From Duganella guangzhouensis (GTDB lineage Bacteria > Pseudomonadota > Gammaproteobacteria > Burkholderiales > Burkholderiaceae_D), in the NCBI RefSeq assembly GCF_009674535.1, contig NZ_WKJK01000012.1, positions 1 through 64,000 on the forward strand: DNA of 64,000 nucleotides, read 5' to 3'. The position numbers and the translations under genes are program-made. The notes beneath the pieces were generated by a model. The model saw nothing but the letters and a program-made list of their open reading frames with translations, was not told the DNA's origin and searched no databases. This document shows positions 61,257 through 64,000 of this stretch, piece after piece. Position 1 is the stretch's first letter. Each line of letters starts with the position of its first letter.

Positions 61257-63561
61257 CGTAGTCGGTGTAGGGCTGCGGCGCGGCGCCGGCGCGGCCGTCG
61301 GCAAACTGCAGCAGCAACTCCGGCGAAATCGGCCTCGAAATGTGATAGCCCTGCAGATAATGGCAGCCCATTTTTTCCAGGATGGACGCCTGGCCGGCGG
61401 TCTCCACGCCCTCCGCCACCAGTTGCAAGCCCAGGCTGTGGCCCATGGCAATGATGGCGTGCACCAGCGAATTGCTGCGCTCGCTATGCTCGATATCCAT
61501 GACAAACGCGCGGTCGATCTTCAGCGTGTTGAGGTGGAACTGGGTCAGATAACTGAGCGAGGAATAGCCGGTGCCGAAGTCGTCCAGCGAAATGCCGACA
61601 CCCAGCGCGCGCAGCTGCGCCAGCACGGTCTGCACATGGATGGCATCATCGATCAGCACGCGCTCGGTCAGCTCCAGTTCCAGCTGGTGCGGTGACAGAC
61701 CGTTGCTGATCAACGCCTGCGACACCAGCGTGACGAAGGCCGGATCAGCCAACTGCCAGGCCGAGACGTTGATGCTGATGGTCACATCATCCAACACACT
61801 CTGCTTCCAGCGGCCGGCCTGACGGCAAGCTTGCTCCAGCACCCAGGTACCTAGCTCGACGATCATGCCGCTGTCCTCGGCCACCGGGATGAAGCGATCC
61901 GGCGTGACCGGCCCCAGCAGGGAACTATTCCAGCGCAGCAGCGCCTCCACCTTGGTCAGCTTGCCGGTGTGGGCATTGGTGATGGCCTGGTAGACCAGAT
62001 AAAACTCGCCGGCCGCCAGCGCGCCGCGCAGCGCGCCATCGATCATCAGCGCATCCTTGGCGGCGGCGTTCATGTCATCGTCAAACAAACGCTGCTCGCC
62101 GCGCCCGGCTTTCCGCGCCTCGTACATCGCAATATCGGCATTGTGCAGCAGCGCGCCGCTGTCGGTGCCGTGCTGCGGGTAGCAGGCAATGCCGATGCTG
62201 GCCGTGACGCTGATGGCGTGATACGACAGCTCAAAACCCTTGCCCATGGCGGCAATCATGGCAGAAGCACAATCCGCCCCCACGGTTTCGGCGCTACCCG
62301 GCGCCAGGCCGGGGATCAGGACGATGAATTCGTCGCCGTCAAACCGGGCCAGCACGTCGGCCGGGCGCAGCAGGCGGTGCAGGCGGCGCGCCGCGCTGCG
62401 CAGCAATTCGTCGCCGGCGGCATGGCCGAAGGATTCGTTGACGCGCTTGAACTTGCCCAGATCCACGCACAACACGGCACATTCCTGGCCGGCGGCGGCC
62501 GCTTTTTCCACCTCTTCGGTCAGCCGCAGCGACAGCGCGTGACGGTTGAAGAAGCCGGTGATGGGGTCGATGCGGGCGGCCTGATACAGCTGATCATCCT
62601 TTTTTTGGCGCTCGCTGATGTCGAGTAACTGGACCAGGCAGAACAATCTGCCGCGCTCGATGTACGGCGAACCCAGCAACTCCACCGGCAAGCGGCTGCC
62701 GTTGCGCAGGGTGACGGTTGCGGTATTGGAAATGGGGTACTGGACGCCTTCGGTCTCGAAATAGCGGAAATAGGCGTCGGCCATGTCCCGGGTCAGATTG
62801 GGCAGCAGATCGCAAACATGCAATCCGATCAACTCTTCAGCACTGTTAAAACCTAGCAACTTTGCACAACGTTCATTGGCAACGTGGATGTAGCCGCGCC
62901 GGTCGCGTATCAAAAAGCCGTGGCTGAGGCTGTCGATAGTGCGGGCGTAACGTTGCTGGATTTCATCCTGAACCGCGTAGGTCAGGCCCAGCATCGACAG
63001 CACCTTGAACACGCTGGTGAAGACAAACCACTGCTCGTACATCTCCGGTCCAAAACTGGCGGCGCTCAACAAATCCAGGCAGCCGCGCATAATCAAGGTC
63101 CATCCCAATAAGCGATAGCGCTTATTAACGCCGATCAAACGCCGGCCAGCCCAACATAATATCAAGCCCAAACCGGCCGCACTGCCGGGCACCAGCCAAT
63201 GCGGATTGGTATTCCACAAAAAATAAAACAGGCCGCTTAATATCAGAACAATAGGCCCCATCCAGCGAATATGATGTGGACGTAATTTACCGATAAAGAA
63301 TTGGGTCCCCGCCCAATAACCGGCGATAGCCAGCGATAGCGATAAACCACATAAATATAAGCGCGTGGACAACGACAATACATCTTCAGAATTCAACCAG
63401 ATCGCTGAACCGATCATCACGGAAAACTGACCTGCGCCCCAGAATAGCGCATGCCTTTCCTTACGCTGGATTATCCAGAGGAAAATAAGCAAGGCGCTTA
63501 AAATAGTATCGGCGGAAAAATCCACCACCATCGCGATTAAATAGTCGGGGCTTGCGCTCAT
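61249..63561 (-). CDS. Membrane PAS-GGDEF-EAL c-di-GMP protein
   Basis: This 770-aa protein has about six or seven N-terminal membrane helices (residues 8-205), a PAS domain (about 215-315), a GGDEF domain (about 325-490) and an EAL domain (about 505-760). The GGDEF active site is DGDEF (near 409) with an RxxD site (RPAD) five residues before. The EAL domain keeps catalytic elements: VEALLRW, NVSAW, ELTERVL, LDDFGTGYSSLSYL, KIDRAFV and EGVETAG. It is most likely a c-di-GMP phosphodiesterase, with cyclase activity doubtful because of the DGDEF change. The trigger is unknown. Confidence 0.92.
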   Translation of the reverse strand: MSASPDYLIAMVVDFSADTILSALLIFLWIIQRKERHALFWGAGQFSVMIGSAIWLNSEDVLSLSTRLYLCGLSLSLAIAGYWAGTQFFIGKLRPHHIRWMGPIVLILSGLFYFLWNTNPHWLVPGSAAGLGLILCWAGRRLIGVNKRYRLLGWTLIMRGCLDLLSAASFGPEMYEQWFVFTSVFKVLSMLGLTYAVQDEIQQRYARTIDSLSHGFLIRDRRGYIHVANERCAKLLGFNSAEELIGLHVCDLLPNLTRDMADAYFRYFETEGVQYPISNTATVTLRNGSRLPVELLGSPYIERGRLFCLVQLLDISERQKKDDQLYQAARIDPITGFFNRHALSLRLTEEVEKAAAAGQECAVLCVDLGKFKRVNESFGHAAGDELLRSAARRLHRLLRPADVLARFDGDEFIVLIPGLAPGSAETVGADCASAMIAAMGKGFELSYHAISVTASIGIACYPQHGTDSGALLHNADIAMYEARKAGRGEQRLFDDDMNAAAKDALMIDGALRGALAAGEFYLVYQAITNAHTGKLTKVEALLRWNSSLLGPVTPDRFIPVAEDSGMIVELGTWVLEQACRQAGRWKQSVLDDVTISINVSAWQLADPAFVTLVSQALISNGLSPHQLELELTERVLIDDAIHVQTVLAQLRALGVGISLDDFGTGYSSLSYLTQFHLNTLKIDRAFVMDIEHSERSNSLVHAIIAMGHSLGLQLVAEGVETAGQASILEKMGCHYLQGYHISRPISPELLLQFADGRAGAAPQPYTDYAI

Positions 63562-63743
63562 GGACGGCTGGCGCCGGGAGGCGCTGTTCTTAAAGTGACT
63601 TCAGGCATTGTATGCCGAACTCAGCTGCTGGCGACAATTGCCGTACTCGAGTGTTGCCTATCGGCACATCCATGATTTGAGGGGCGGGACGCCGGTTTTC
63701 ATGCCAAAAATTAGCACGAACCAGCCAGTTTCCAGCGTAGAAG

Positions 63744-64000
63744 CTAGAAAAACAGGGAAATCGCCAACGTCCACATCACCAGCGCGATAATGCCGTCCAA
63801 AATTCTCCAGGCGGCTGGACGTGAAAATATTGGCGTTAAATAACGTGCCCCCAGGCCCAGGCTGCTAAACCATATCGTAGATGCCAACATTGCACCCAAG
63901 GCAAAATACAGCCGTCCGTTGCCATTTTGCTGGCCACCGATCGAACCTAATAACACCACCGTATCCAAATAAACGTGGGGATTTAACAGGCTGAAAGCCA
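63744..64000 (-). CDS. LysE/ArgO-family amino-acid exporter, C-terminal part
   Basis: Only the last 84 or so codons are in the window; the gene continues past the right edge. The visible part, FSLLNPHVYLDTVVLLGSIG followed by two membrane helices, is the typical LysE/ArgO C-terminal half, with the NPHVYLDT motif conserved. It exports basic amino acids or related compounds. The 182 bases between it and the GGDEF/EAL start contain no gene I can support. Confidence 0.88.
   Translation of the reverse strand, partial: AFSLLNPHVYLDTVVLLGSIGGQQNGNGRLYFALGAMLASTIWFSSLGLGARYLTPIFSRPAAWRILDGIIALVMWTLAISLFF

Noticed and set aside
63608..63790. Small + strand frame of 60 codons before the LysE gene end
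   Set aside because: It has no ribosome site, overlaps the LysE gene on the other strand and has no recognisable features.

Overview
The window looks like chromosomal DNA of an Oxalobacteraceae-type betaproteobacterium (Massilia/Duganella/Janthinobacterium relatives). The evidence is GC-rich coding sequence, a Tad pilus operon, many GGDEF and chemoreceptor genes, and protein sequences of that character. The genus is inferred, since no rRNA gene is present. I see no tRNA, rRNA, CRISPR array, prophage or complete insertion sequence.

Layout. (1) 1-8.5 kb: the end of cpaB, then cpaC, a small lipoprotein, cpaE, cpaF, tadB, tadC and a large Ig-like lipoprotein, all on the + strand: a Tad/Flp pilus machine without its pilin genes. 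(2) 8.5-12.4 kb: a chemoreceptor, an esterase and a diguanylate cyclase. (3) 12.5-15.7 kb: LPS core and O-antigen genes (waaF, a ligase-type membrane protein, a GT2). (4) 15.6-20.4 kb: an 88-bp perfect palindrome, a FixLJ-like two-component pair, a VirK/YbjX protein and a GT9. (5) dnaE, then a low-GC island with an orphan colicin-D-like toxin and immunity gene, then trhO. (6) 25.8-34.1 kb: a three-gene type I secretion system and a 1175-aa RsaA-like S-layer/RTX protein. (7) 34.4-40.0 kb: a FecR protein and, divergently, a CHASE2 adenylate cyclase, a TPR outer-membrane barrel and a CRP-family regulator. (8) 40.0-50.1 kb: an ABC-transporter-dependent O-polysaccharide cluster (Wzm, Wzt with a carbohydrate-binding domain, a coiled-coil methyltransferase, a 1255-aa triple glycosyltransferase) and convergent lipid-linked sugar genes. 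(9) 50.1-64.0 kb: rhlE, a two-component-propeller diguanylate cyclase, a repeat cluster, a second chemoreceptor, a TonB receptor, an unusual NRAMP transporter, a GGDEF/EAL protein and the end of a LysE exporter.

Main finding. Regions 6 and 7 appear to form one circuit. Three perfect TGTGA-N6-TCACA sites lie upstream of the S-layer gene, the secretion operon and fecR. The neighbouring operon encodes a class III adenylate cyclase with an extracytoplasmic sensor and a CRP-type protein with the GE...RSA and SRETVTR signatures. I propose a locally encoded cAMP-CRP circuit that controls an S-layer and its exporter, next to the O-polysaccharide genes that could anchor it. The S-layer mRNA is also predicted to begin exactly with a long stem-loop. 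The binding sites and gene families are seen in the sequence; the regulatory link is inferred.
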